Positions 9,496-17,853 of a stretch of DNA of 64,000 bases are shown here, one piece after another. The notes below the pieces were generated by a model. That model had not been told where the DNA came from and ran no database searches. It saw only the letters and a list, made by a program, of their open reading frames with translations. A program made the position numbers and the translations under genes. The DNA is taken from the NCBI RefSeq assembly GCF_947251865.1, contig NZ_OX366394.1, forward strand, positions 1 through 64,000, read 5' to 3'. The stretch comes from Wolbachia endosymbiont (group B) of Protocalliphora azurea (GTDB taxonomy: Bacteria > Pseudomonadota > Alphaproteobacteria > Rickettsiales > Anaplasmataceae). Position 1 is the first letter of the stretch. Every line of letters starts with the position of its first letter.

Positions 9496-9664
9496 TAAGG
9501 CGTTTAAGGAGCTGGGAAAAGATGGAATGTGTCTGTATAAAATGGAAGATGACAATTATCAATCAGTGTTTGTGAGAAAGAAAGACGCTATACTCACATT
9601 CTATCCTGACTTAACACCAAAATGTAATGATAAGAGTATTAATTGTAGCTGTAGCAAGTCTTGA
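9496..9664 (+). pseudogene. EndoU-like endoribonuclease, 3' part
   Basis: Continuation of the split gene, reading KAFKELGKDGMCLYKMEDDN and ending in a Cys-rich tail (NCSCSKS). It is in frame with an IS-internal ATG at 9395, so a chimeric 89-residue frame with a hydrophobic IS-derived N-terminus exists. This is probably without function. Confidence 0.75.
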
Positions 9665-9738
9665 TTGGCTGAAAAAAAGTAAACATTTTATGTGTGTTAT
9701 GCTAATTTAGTTATATTAAGGGCAATTTGTAGAGCTAC

Positions 9739-11214
9739 ATGAAACTTATAGTAAAAAAATGTTTGTCTGTTTTATTTCTGTTGCTGCTTGTAGCGCCTCT
9801 TTTATATGGACAACAATCTTGTTTAAGTGATATTGAGAACGATTTTCAAGATTTGAAAACATCATTAAAAAATCCAATATTTTTAGATCCTGCACCGAGT
9901 TTAAATTATGATGATAGAGAAGGCAAAAAAGTGTTGATGGTGGTGGTGCACCATACCGAATCACCAACATTAAAAAGTACAAAATACGCATTAAATTCTT
10001 CAGGGATATCAGTACAGCTTATTGTTGATAGAGATGGTAGCATTACTCTGATGGTTCCACTTGAAAAACGAGCATGGCATGCTGGTATAAGTTATGCGAA
10101 AGTTCAAGTAGATAATGTGGTTGAAGAGCTACGAAAACTGAATGATTATTCTATAGGTATAGAGATTGTAAACACAGGGCTTGAGCCTTTTCCAGAAGAG
10201 CAAATGAAATCTGTCAAAGATCTGATTTTGTACCTCATGAAGCGCTTTAAGATTAGAAAAGATATGATATTTAGTCACGCTGAGATAGGCACTATAGTGT
10301 ACAACTCAGCAATTGAAGGTTACGCAATGCGTAAGCCTGATCCACATAAGTTATTTGATTGGGAGTTATTAGAGAAAAGTGGTATTGGATTGCATATAGG
10401 TGATAGAATCAGTCCTCAAGACGCAGAACAAAAAGTAAATGAGGTTTTGTATAAGGTAGGTGATAAGAGTGAAAATATTTTGAAATTAAAAAAAAGGTTA
10501 AACGGTTTTTTTTATAAAATACTGCCTTGGAATGATAGGGAAGGTAATATGATTTTTCCTGACAATAATGCTAATTACTCAAATGAGTTTGATGAAAATT
10601 TTGCGTGGGTTATCAATCAGTTTTCAATGCACCACTTGCCGAAAGAGATTAGAAAAGACTTGCCTCTAAAATTAGAACAAGAAGATATTTTGCCTGAATT
10701 TTTAGTTAAGTATAGAAATCTTATTTTTAGTGAATTCTTATCTTTAAGTGATAAAACTCAATTAAGCTTAAAGCCACCATTTTTGAATGAAGAGGATTAT
10801 AAGCATTTATTATCTTCTCTTGCAGAATATGAAAATAATATTTCTTCTGATGCATTTGCTATGCTCATGTACAAGATTAAGCTATATTATGACTCTTATC
10901 TAAGATACAATATAAGATCTTCACTTTATATTCCATTTAGACTTAATTCATTTGAAAAGCTAGATATTTTAAAGAATGAAATATTATCTTTTAAGTCTAT
11001 AAGCCCTGAAAAGGCTATAGAAGTCTCGAATTTGATTAATGAGTTTAGGTCGAAAATTTTATCTGATTTCCAAAATTTTGAAAAGCAATGGTTTCAAGAA
11101 TTTAAGGACACTTGGAAACAAAAATTTATACCGAATATGGAAAGGCAAATGTCTTGGACTGCGCTACATGAAACTGTGTTGGAATATTTAGAAAAGGCGA
11201 AGAAAGAAGTCTAA
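9739..11214 (+). CDS. amiD: N-acetylmuramoyl-L-alanine amidase, AmiD type
   Basis: Zinc amidase that cuts the muramic acid-peptide bond of peptidoglycan. It starts with a signal peptide (LSVLFLLLLVAPLLYG) and has Cys28, but the preceding GQQS is not a classical lipobox. Amidase_2 domain at about 60-210. Probable zinc ligands are H71 in VVVHHTES, H180 in FSHAEIG and D201 in RKPDPHKLFDW. Beyond residue 230 lies a helical extension of about 260 residues that I cannot assign, making the protein about twice the size of E. coli AmiD. Wolbachia AmiD is known to be an active amidase, and its role in limiting muropeptide release to the host is an inference from that literature. Confidence 0.87.
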   Translation: MKLIVKKCLSVLFLLLLVAPLLYGQQSCLSDIENDFQDLKTSLKNPIFLDPAPSLNYDDREGKKVLMVVVHHTESPTLKSTKYALNSSGISVQLIVDRDGSITLMVPLEKRAWHAGISYAKVQVDNVVEELRKLNDYSIGIEIVNTGLEPFPEEQMKSVKDLILYLMKRFKIRKDMIFSHAEIGTIVYNSAIEGYAMRKPDPHKLFDWELLEKSGIGLHIGDRISPQDAEQKVNEVLYKVGDKSENILKLKKRLNGFFYKILPWNDREGNMIFPDNNANYSNEFDENFAWVINQFSMHHLPKEIRKDLPLKLEQEDILPEFLVKYRNLIFSEFLSLSDKTQLSLKPPFLNEEDYKHLLSSLAEYENNISSDAFAMLMYKIKLYYDSYLRYNIRSSLYIPFRLNSFEKLDILKNEILSFKSISPEKAIEVSNLINEFRSKILSDFQNFEKQWFQEFKDTWKQKFIPNMERQMSWTALHETVLEYLEKAKKEV

Positions 11215-11229
11215 TGAGTATTACAATGA

Positions 11230-11271
11230 CCAGATGCATGGGCAGAGAAAAATAAAGGCACATGCATCTGG
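11230..11271 (+). terminator. Hairpin downstream of amiD
   Basis: Perfect 11-bp inverted repeat CCAGATGCATG (11230-11240) and CATGCATCTGG (11261-11271) with a 20-nt loop, 16 bp after the amiD stop. No T run follows, so it may be an mRNA 3' stabilising hairpin rather than a classical terminator. Confidence 0.45.
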
Positions 11272-11367
11272 AAGTATACAAAAATTTCTAAATGAGATTA
11301 ATATAGTATTGGGATGACAGAGTTTAAAAAATAAGTTACTTTTTTTATTTTTGGTAAAAAGTATTCT

Positions 11368-12042
11368 ATGGGTATTAAAATTGCACCTTCTATACTTTCA
11401 GCAGACTTTGCAAAATTAGGGGAGGAAGTAAAAAGAATTAGCGACTTGAATGTAGATTATATACACATAGACGTTATGGATGGAAATTTTGTTCCAAATA
11501 TTACAATAGGTCCGAATGTTATCTATGCGATACGTAAATATAGCAACCTTCCTTTTGATGTGCACTTAATGATTAAATCTCCTGGTGACCATATTGAAAG
11601 TTTTATAAATGCTGGTGCTGATATTATCACTATACATGCAGAAGCAGAGATACATCTTGAGAGGCTAGTAAGAAAGATAAAATCATATAAAAACAATACA
11701 AAAAAAATAATACAAGTTGGAGCTTCAATTGTTCCTTCAACTTCTCCAAGCGTGCTTGAGTATATAATAGATGAGCTAGATATTGTGCTAATTATGACAG
11801 TCAATCCTGGATTTGGAGGACAGGAGTTTATTCATTCGCAGTTGAGTAAGATATCTACTGTGAGGAAAATGATACAGGACCGTAATCTTAAAACACAAGT
11901 TTCAGTAGATGGTGGAGTTAACTTTTCTAACGCAGCTGATATAATAAAAGCAGGTGCAAATATATTAGTTGCTGGATCAGCAATATTTAAAGCTGAAGAC
12001 ATGAAAAAGGCTGTAAACGATCTTAAAAATCTTTCGTTATAA
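11368..12042 (+). CDS. rpe: Ribulose-phosphate 3-epimerase
   Basis: Interconverts ribulose 5-phosphate and xylulose 5-phosphate in the pentose phosphate pathway. 224 residues, a complete TIM barrel: IAPSILSADFAKLGEE at the N-terminus, metal-binding HIDVMDGNFVPNITIGP, HLMIKSP, the catalytic MTVNPGFGGQEFI and VDGGVN. The start is ATG at 11368. It is convergent with pnp across the hairpin at 12094-12127. Confidence 0.96.
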   Translation: MGIKIAPSILSADFAKLGEEVKRISDLNVDYIHIDVMDGNFVPNITIGPNVIYAIRKYSNLPFDVHLMIKSPGDHIESFINAGADIITIHAEAEIHLERLVRKIKSYKNNTKKIIQVGASIVPSTSPSVLEYIIDELDIVLIMTVNPGFGGQEFIHSQLSKISTVRKMIQDRNLKTQVSVDGGVNFSNAADIIKAGANILVAGSAIFKAEDMKKAVNDLKNLSL

Positions 12043-12093
12043 CCCTACAGATAACACAAACCATTTTTGTTATCTTGTCAGTTTTAAAAATTC

Positions 12094-12127
12094 CTATTAT
12101 CCCAGTGTTTCGACACTGAGATAATAG
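12094..12127. terminator. Bidirectional hairpin between rpe and pnp
   Basis: 15-bp arms (CTATTATCCCAGTGT against ACACTGAGATAATAG, one mismatch) close on a TTCG tetraloop, between two convergent genes. The core CCCAGTGT/ACACTG also resembles the palindromic element found elsewhere in the window, so the terminator may derive from one. Confidence 0.6.
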
Positions 12128-12142
12128 AAAGTAAGTTCAACC

Positions 12143-14419
12143 TCAATAGAAACCTGATGACGAGTCATTATTACCAAATTTTGGTCTGCTTCTATTACTA
12201 AAACCAGAACGAGGACGAGTAGGTCTATTACTATGATAATTATCTTCAGGTTTTTTATTAAACGAGTTGTTATAATAATTATCCCTATTATTTAAACCAT
12301 CTCTCCTTTCTTCATTGTAAAGCTTACCTTCAAAAAATTCACCTGTTTCTTGATCAACACGACGTCTTGATAATTTTGGACATCCACCTTTTTCAAAGTC
12401 AATTATCAAAGCTTTGAAGGTATCACCCTGTTTAAGTATATCCTCAATGGACTCTACATGTTGATTAGCTACCTCGCTTATATGCATTTTTCCTTTTCTT
12501 CCATTAAGAAGTTCTAGCTCTACAATAGACTTCTCTATCTTTACAACTTTAGCATCAATTATAGAACCTTGTTCTAGCTCTGTTATTGAATCAATCATCA
12601 TATTCTTTGCAGCTTCAGCTTCAGTACTACTAATGGCAAAAACAGAAACTTTACCGTCATCCCCTATTTCAATTTTTGCATTACTTCTTTCACATACACT
12701 GCGTATATTTTTTCCTTTAGTACCAATAGCTGCAGAAATTTTATCTTTATCTATATAAAACGATAACACTCTTGGTACATGATCTTTTATATCCTTACGA
12801 TGTTCTGAAATTACTGCATTCATTTTTTCTAAGATATGTAATCTTCCGACTTTTGCTTGTTCTAAAGATTTTTCAACAATTTCAAAGCTTATACCAGGAA
12901 TTTTCATATCCATCTGCAGTGCTGTAATCCCTTCGCTAGTTCCTGCTACTTTGAAGTCCATATCACCAAGATAGTCTTCATCGCCCAGTATATCAGAAAG
13001 TATTATATGCTCATTTTTGTCTTTGATGAGACCCATAGCAATTCCTGCAACGGGAGCCTTTATTGGCACACCTGTATCCATTAATGCAATGGAAGTTCCA
13101 CAAACTGTTGCCATAGAAGAAGAACCATCAGATTCCATAATCTCAGATACTACCCTTATTGTATAAGGAAATTCAGATTTATCAGGTAAAACAGGATGAA
13201 TTGCTTTCCAAGCAAGTTTACCATGACCAATTTCTCTCCTTCCTGGTGCGCGTATAGCAGAAGCCTCTCCAACAGCAAATGGAGGAAAATTATAATGCAA
13301 CATAAAATGTTCACGTCTATCCCCTTCAATGTCATCCACAATTTGCTCATCTTGTGTAGTACCAAGAGCAGTAACAACTAGTGCCTGAGTGCTACCCCTT
13401 GTAAATAGCGCAGAACCGTGAGTCTTGGGTAGAATGTCAGCCTCAATTTCTATCTGGCGTATTTCATCATACTTACGGCTGTCTATTCTCACACTTTTCC
13501 TTCTAATCATTTCACGCACTAAAGATCTTTCAAAGCTTTTTACTGCATAAGTAATTAACTTTTCGTCTTTTCCAGCCTCTTTAAGAGTATTCAATATATT
13601 ATTCCTGACTACTTCTAGAGCTTGGACTCGCTCTTGTTTTACTGTTTTTGAATATGCTTCTTCAAAGTCTTTTCGATATTTTTCAAGTTCTTGAGTTATA
13701 TCTGATATATCAACAGGAGCAAAGCTTTCAGGTTTATTGCCAACTGTATCAGCAAATTCTTTTATGAGCTTAATAACAGGTTGAAGGTGTTCATGACCAA
13801 ATTTTATTGCGTTTAAAACATTTTCTTCAGAGAGCTCTTTGACTTCCGATTCGACCATTAAGATCGAATTTTCATCACCAGACAAAAACAGATCCAAGTT
13901 GCTCGCTTTCATCTCTTGAACGGAAGGATTGAGTATATAATTGTTATTTTCATCACAACCGACCATGACTCCAGCTATAGTAAAGTGGAAAGGAACACCA
14001 GAAATTGCAAGAGCTGCGACGGTACCTATCAATGCTGGTACTTCAGGAGAATTGACCGTATCGTAAGTTAACAGATTACATACTACACTAATTTCATCAT
14101 GAAAACCTTCAGGAAATAACGGCCTTATACTTCTATCTATTACTCTTGAAATTAAAGTTTCTCTATCAGATGGTTTTCCTTCTCTTTTAAAAAAACCACC
14201 AGGAATCTTACCCATGGCATAACTTTTTGCAATAAACTGCACATTTAAAGGGAGAAAATCAACACTTTCTTCCTTCTTTTTTCGTACAACAGTGACTAAG
14301 ATAGAAGTATCTCCATAATTTACAACTACTGAACCATCAGCTTGACGTGCTATTTTCCCAGTTTCTAAAGATAAGGTACGCCCCTCCCAATCTATAGATT
14401 TTTTTATAATTTCAAACAT
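12143..14419 (-). CDS. pnp: Polyribonucleotide nucleotidyltransferase (PNPase)
   Basis: 3'-5' phosphorolytic exoribonuclease of the degradosome. 758 residues: two RNase PH domains (the second with the active-site LGDMDFKVAGT), KH domain with IGTKGKNIRSVCERSN near 560-600, and S1 domain from about 625 (GSIIDAKVVKIEKS ... GRKGKMHISEVA). The C-terminal tail is Arg/Asn-rich (NRPTRPRSGFSNRSRP), the likely RNA- or partner-binding end. It lies 14 bp downstream of rpsO in the truB-rpsO-pnp order conserved in many bacteria. Confidence 0.97.
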   Translation of the reverse strand: MFEIIKKSIDWEGRTLSLETGKIARQADGSVVVNYGDTSILVTVVRKKKEESVDFLPLNVQFIAKSYAMGKIPGGFFKREGKPSDRETLISRVIDRSIRPLFPEGFHDEISVVCNLLTYDTVNSPEVPALIGTVAALAISGVPFHFTIAGVMVGCDENNNYILNPSVQEMKASNLDLFLSGDENSILMVESEVKELSEENVLNAIKFGHEHLQPVIKLIKEFADTVGNKPESFAPVDISDITQELEKYRKDFEEAYSKTVKQERVQALEVVRNNILNTLKEAGKDEKLITYAVKSFERSLVREMIRRKSVRIDSRKYDEIRQIEIEADILPKTHGSALFTRGSTQALVVTALGTTQDEQIVDDIEGDRREHFMLHYNFPPFAVGEASAIRAPGRREIGHGKLAWKAIHPVLPDKSEFPYTIRVVSEIMESDGSSSMATVCGTSIALMDTGVPIKAPVAGIAMGLIKDKNEHIILSDILGDEDYLGDMDFKVAGTSEGITALQMDMKIPGISFEIVEKSLEQAKVGRLHILEKMNAVISEHRKDIKDHVPRVLSFYIDKDKISAAIGTKGKNIRSVCERSNAKIEIGDDGKVSVFAISSTEAEAAKNMMIDSITELEQGSIIDAKVVKIEKSIVELELLNGRKGKMHISEVANQHVESIEDILKQGDTFKALIIDFEKGGCPKLSRRRVDQETGEFFEGKLYNEERRDGLNNRDNYYNNSFNKKPEDNYHSNRPTRPRSGFSNRSRPKFGNNDSSSGFY

Positions 14420-14433
14420 ACAAAATTCCTCGA

Positions 14434-14706
14434 TTATTTTCTAATGCCTAACTTCTCTATTAACTCTTGATAGGCTTCATTACCAAATTTACGTTTTATA
14501 TAATTTAAGTGCTTGCGCCTTCTACCTATCAATATAAGTAAACCGCGCTTAGAATTATGGTCATGCTTATGCGCTTTAAAATGCTCAGTTAAATTACTGA
14601 TCCTCTCGGTTAAAATTGCACACTGTACAAAAGATGAACCTGTATCATCTTCTTTAATTGCATATGTACTAATCAAACTTTTTTTCTTTTGGGATGTTAT
14701 TGACAT
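14434..14706 (-). CDS. rpsO: 30S ribosomal protein S15
   Basis: Primary binder of the 16S rRNA central domain. 90 residues, normal length. Recognisable [20 protein letters not shown] and [12 protein letters not shown] match the S15 core. Seven bp separate it from truB upstream and 14 bp from pnp downstream. Autoregulation by binding its own leader is common in other bacteria but cannot be judged here. Confidence 0.96.
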   Translation of the reverse strand: MSITSQKKKSLISTYAIKEDDTGSSFVQCAILTERISNLTEHFKAHKHDHNSKRGLLILIGRRRKHLNYIKRKFGNEAYQELIEKLGIRK

Positions 14707-14713
14707 CTAAACC

Positions 14714-15775
14714 TCATTTCAAAATATTAAAAACACGAATAGGCTTCACATAACCATGAGTAAAACTGCAAATTGCAATAGGTACATTACCCACTATCGT
14801 ACAAAAAATATCATAATTCTTTAAATTACGCAAGTTATTTAATATAATTTCTTGACCTTTTCTGATTTTCTCCGCTTCCTCTAAGGAAATTTCAACTTTG
14901 AACATCGATTTTAAAGCCGATTCAATGGGGATGATGAAACTTTTTGTATTACCTCCATCATCTTCTGCCATCCCACCTCCCTCTGTCATCCCAGTGTCAA
15001 GCACTGGGATCAAGCTTATTGCATCACGAACATTGTTTTTGACATATGCTCCTAGAATCTTTTGTCCATTACATGATTTGTAAGTATTTGTATCCAGTGT
15101 CAAGCACTGGGGAGAGTAAGTTGTTGTGTTTTTTTTAGTAAGTTGCTCAATTGTCACTGATTCATCTTCCTTAAAATCACCTACCATCGTTCTTCTTAAT
15201 TTTGTAATGTGTCCAAAGCAATTTAATGTGACTCCAAGATCTCTTGCAATTGATCTTACATATACACCGCTACCGCAGATCATAGAAAAATCAGCACTAT
15301 TATTTATAGTGTCCAAGAATATCAGCTTCAGTTCATGTATTTTGACTTGCCGGGGCTTTATATTTACCTTTTGCCCACTTCTTGCTAATTTATATGCTCT
15401 TGCTCCCTTGATTTTCACTGCTGAAAATTGAGGAGGAGTTTGTGTTATCTCACCAATAAAATCCTTAATCGCACAGTTTATTTGGTTATATTCGGGTTTT
15501 ATATCGCTAGTTCTAATGATATCACCACCCAAATCATCCGTAGTTGTTTGTTTTCCCCATTTTATTGTGAAATTGTATGCCTTTAAGTCACAAGATAAAT
15601 ACGGTATAGTTTTTGTTGCTTCACCAAGAGCGATCGGTAATATACCTGAAGCCAAAGGATCAAGTGTTCCCAAATGTCCGGCTTTTTTTATTCCAAAAAT
15701 CCTTTTAATTTGAGTTACAGCTTGTGCAGAACTCATTCCTGTTGGTTTATCAAGATTCAGCCAGCCATTTACCAT
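14714..15775 (-). CDS. truB: tRNA pseudouridine-55 synthase with palindromic-element inserts
   Basis: Isomerises U55 in the T loop of tRNAs. The catalytic core is intact: GWLNLDKPTGMSS, catalytic D39 in HLGTLDPLASG, and CGSGVYVRSIARDLG. The protein has 353 residues where about 300 is usual. The surplus lies in the C-terminal part and includes two peptides encoded by palindromic elements: SPQCLTLD at 221-228 and IPVLDTGMTEGGG at 256-268. These are the same palindrome read in two different frames. Beyond them the C-terminal domain resumes (FKVEISLEEAEKIRKGQEI). First gene of truB-rpsO-pnp. Confidence 0.95.
   Translation of the reverse strand: MVNGWLNLDKPTGMSSAQAVTQIKRIFGIKKAGHLGTLDPLASGILPIALGEATKTIPYLSCDLKAYNFTIKWGKQTTTDDLGGDIIRTSDIKPEYNQINCAIKDFIGEITQTPPQFSAVKIKGARAYKLARSGQKVNIKPRQVKIHELKLIFLDTINNSADFSMICGSGVYVRSIARDLGVTLNCFGHITKLRRTMVGDFKEDESVTIEQLTKKNTTTYSPQCLTLDTNTYKSCNGQKILGAYVKNNVRDAISLIPVLDTGMTEGGGMAEDDGGNTKSFIIPIESALKSMFKVEISLEEAEKIRKGQEIILNNLRNLKNYDIFCTIVGNVPIAICSFTHGYVKPIRVFNILK
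14985..15010. repeat. Palindromic element inside truB (first)
   Basis: Core ATCCCAGTG, TCAAG, CACTGGGAT (14988-15010) preceded by GTC. It is read on the minus strand as IPVLDTGMT in the TruB C-terminal region. Confidence 0.85.
15092..15111. repeat. Palindromic element inside truB (second)
   Basis: ATCCAGTGTCAAGCACTGGG, a shortened copy of the same palindrome, 82 bp from the first. It is read in a different frame as SPQCLTLD. Confidence 0.8.
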
Positions 15776-15843
15776 GTATCAATCTTACATAATTAGTAAC
15801 AATTTAGAAAGTAGATAAAATATTAAGTTGTTAATAAAAATGC

Positions 15844-15872
15844 TTGACTAGTGTGCATTGTTAATATACAAT
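15844..15872 (+). promoter_or_regulatory. Promoter of the 225-residue membrane protein
   Basis: TTGACT at 15844-15849 and TACAAT at 15867-15872 with a 17-bp spacer, 37 bp before the ATG. Confidence 0.55.
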
Positions 15873-15909
15873 TAACTTTTTATTAACCTTAATTAAGGAG
15901 GAAGTAATT

Positions 15910-16587
15910 ATGACTACTATATGGAAATTGAAAAATATAGCACCCATAACAAAAATGAGTATTGAAAGTACAGTTGCAACTGCATCTTTAGCAGCAGCAA
16001 TAACAACATTATTGATTGCTACTAAAGTAATTGCTGGACCTGCGTCTTTAGCACTTATTGCTAGCCCTGCTGGAATTGCAGTTCTGTTTATTGTCGCTGT
16101 ATATTTTGCCGCAGCAGCTTATGCTTCATATCAGCAAATGCATAAGAATGAAGAAATAGGAGTGAATGTTAAAGATACAGATTTCTTTGTTCTTCTTGGT
16201 GATATGGTAAAGAGTGGTGAAGTTGTTGAAGAAAATCAGAAATTAAATCTGAAACTTTCAAAAGATGATTATGAAGCATTAAGAAATGGTAAAAATGTTG
16301 GTGATGAAGGAATTCTGAATGTGTTGCTAAAAAATAAATCAGTTGAAGTTAAATTTAAACACGTTGCTGTTGCTAACGATAATGATAACTATAAATTGGA
16401 ATTAATTAGCGTAGATGGTGAAGTTCAGCTTGCTGAAATGAAAAAAAGGTTAGCTATGGCTCCTGATTCTAAGTCATTAACAGTTGCGGTGAGTAATGAA
16501 GCTTTGGAAGCTTTAAAAGGTAAAGTAGTAACTAACTTAGCAGATGTTGCATTAGAAAATGCTATATCAAACGCTAAAAAAGTTTAA
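15910..16587 (+). CDS. Hypothetical membrane protein, two helices
   Basis: No family recognised. Two Ala-rich hydrophobic segments lie at about residues 23-45 and 48-72. A soluble, acidic C-terminal region follows with two similar blocks (LNLKLSKDDYEALRNGKNV and LTVAVSNEALEALKGKVV), suggesting a small internal duplication. AAGGAGG precedes the ATG by a good distance. It is a complete single-gene unit with promoter at 15844 and terminator at 16600, so probably well expressed. Likely an inner-membrane protein, function unknown. Confidence 0.75.
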   Translation: MTTIWKLKNIAPITKMSIESTVATASLAAAITTLLIATKVIAGPASLALIASPAGIAVLFIVAVYFAAAAYASYQQMHKNEEIGVNVKDTDFFVLLGDMVKSGEVVEENQKLNLKLSKDDYEALRNGKNVGDEGILNVLLKNKSVEVKFKHVAVANDNDNYKLELISVDGEVQLAEMKKRLAMAPDSKSLTVAVSNEALEALKGKVVTNLADVALENAISNAKKV

Positions 16588-16599
16588 AGTTAATGAAAG

Positions 16600-16631
16600 A
16601 AGAGGTAGAGGTGGTTCTGCCTCTTTTTTTT
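16600..16631 (+). terminator. Rho-independent terminator
   Basis: Stem AGAGGTAG (16601-16608) with CTGCCTCT (16617-16624), an 8-nt loop and a run of seven T. It follows the 225-residue gene. Confidence 0.8.
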
Positions 16632-16644
16632 CATTTGAGAAGAG

Positions 16645-17853
16645 TTACGGTAATCTATCCCACATCTCAACTACATCCTTACTAAACTCTATTATCTCTA
16701 CTTTTTTAAATTGGTAACAGTTGTTGATGGATTGAATCCCTAAATTCCCTATAAAGGGGATGGCATCATTACCTAAAATTTTACCACTGCGGCAGATTAT
16801 TAATCTATCAATCAAATTATGCTTTAATAGCTCTGTAATTAATATTCCTCCACCTTCAACTAATAACCTTGTTATGCCAATTTCTGAAACAAGTTTTGAT
16901 GCCATGTCTTTTAGGCAGACTTTGCCAGCATTGTTTGAATTAACTACTAAGTAGTTAATGTTTTTTATTTTTTTCTTTACTTTATTGTTTGTAATTACCC
17001 AAGTTGAACCTCCTGTCATCCCAGTGCGTGACACTGGGATCCATTCTTCTTCTTTTTTTCTAGATTCCAGCGTCACGCGCTGGAATGACATCGAAAGGTA
17101 TGCTGTTGGCTCTTTGCTTAAATCATGGTTATATAAGGTATCTGCAGTCTTTGCAATATTATGCTCTTCCTGCAATTTCCCTTGGCTATCGATAATTAGC
17201 CTTATTGGCGACCTGTCTTCGAGTCCTGGTAATCTGCAAGTTAAGAGTGGATCGTCACTAACAAGGGTACTACTGCCAATCATAATTGCATCATATTTTG
17301 CTCTGAGCTCATGTACGCAATTTCTCGTATCTTCACTTGTTATCCATTTGCTATCACCTGTAAACGTTGCGATTTTTCCATCGAGAGTTGTTGCGATTTT
17401 GCAAGCTATGAATGGTCTATGGAGTTTCTTGGTGGTAAAAAAGCCAACATTCAGTTTCTCTGCTTCTTTCTGCATAATCCCTTGTTTTACTTCAATTCCT
17501 GCATCTGCTAAAGCTTTTATCCCTCTACCTGAAACTCTACTATCTGGATCAATTGCTGCAATTACTACTCTTTTTATTCCTGATTTTATGATTTCTGCAG
17601 TGCAAGGTTCTGTAACTCCAAAGTGGCAGCATGGTTCAAGAGTGACGTACATAGTTGCACCATGAGTTAAATCTTTAGCATTTTGCAAAGCAACTACTTC
17701 TGCATGTGGACGTCCACCGATTCCTGTGTAGCCTTCACCGATCACCATACCGTTTTTTACAATGATACATCCAACAGCGGGATTTGGTGCAACACTTCCA
17801 AGACTTTTTTCTGCAAGTTTTAATGCGATCGACATGAAATAATCATCGGTCAT
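16645..17853 (-). CDS. ribD: Riboflavin biosynthesis deaminase/reductase with palindromic insert
   Basis: Bifunctional enzyme: deaminates, then reduces the pyrimidine intermediate of riboflavin synthesis. Deaminase half at 1-145 with zinc ligands H50 (GGRPHAEV), C75 and C84 (TLEPCCHFGVTEPC). Reductase half with IATTLDGKIA, SKWITSE, and VEGGGILITELL near the end. At 402 residues it is longer than usual by about 30, accounted for by an insert at about 255-282 (QRVTLESRKKEEEW then IPVSRTGMTGG) encoded by a palindromic element. The start overlaps the dgt stop by one base (TAATG), so the pair is translationally coupled. Confidence 0.95.
   Translation of the reverse strand: MTDDYFMSIALKLAEKSLGSVAPNPAVGCIIVKNGMVIGEGYTGIGGRPHAEVVALQNAKDLTHGATMYVTLEPCCHFGVTEPCTAEIIKSGIKRVVIAAIDPDSRVSGRGIKALADAGIEVKQGIMQKEAEKLNVGFFTTKKLHRPFIACKIATTLDGKIATFTGDSKWITSEDTRNCVHELRAKYDAIMIGSSTLVSDDPLLTCRLPGLEDRSPIRLIIDSQGKLQEEHNIAKTADTLYNHDLSKEPTAYLSMSFQRVTLESRKKEEEWIPVSRTGMTGGSTWVITNNKVKKKIKNINYLVVNSNNAGKVCLKDMASKLVSEIGITRLLVEGGGILITELLKHNLIDRLIICRSGKILGNDAIPFIGNLGIQSINNCYQFKKVEIIEFSKDVVEMWDRLP
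17014..17092. repeat. Full-length palindromic element inside ribD
   Basis: Two palindromes in inverted arrangement, ATCCCAGTG-CGTGA-CACTGGGAT and ATTCCAGCG-TCACG-CGCTGGAAT, bounded by GTC and GAC and joined by a T/C-rich centre. It is fully translated in the ribD frame without a stop. Confidence 0.85.

Noticed and set aside
16958..17665. 235-codon open frame antisense to ribD
   Set aside because: Shadow of ribD: no family motif, no ribosome-binding site, and it depends on the palindromic insert.
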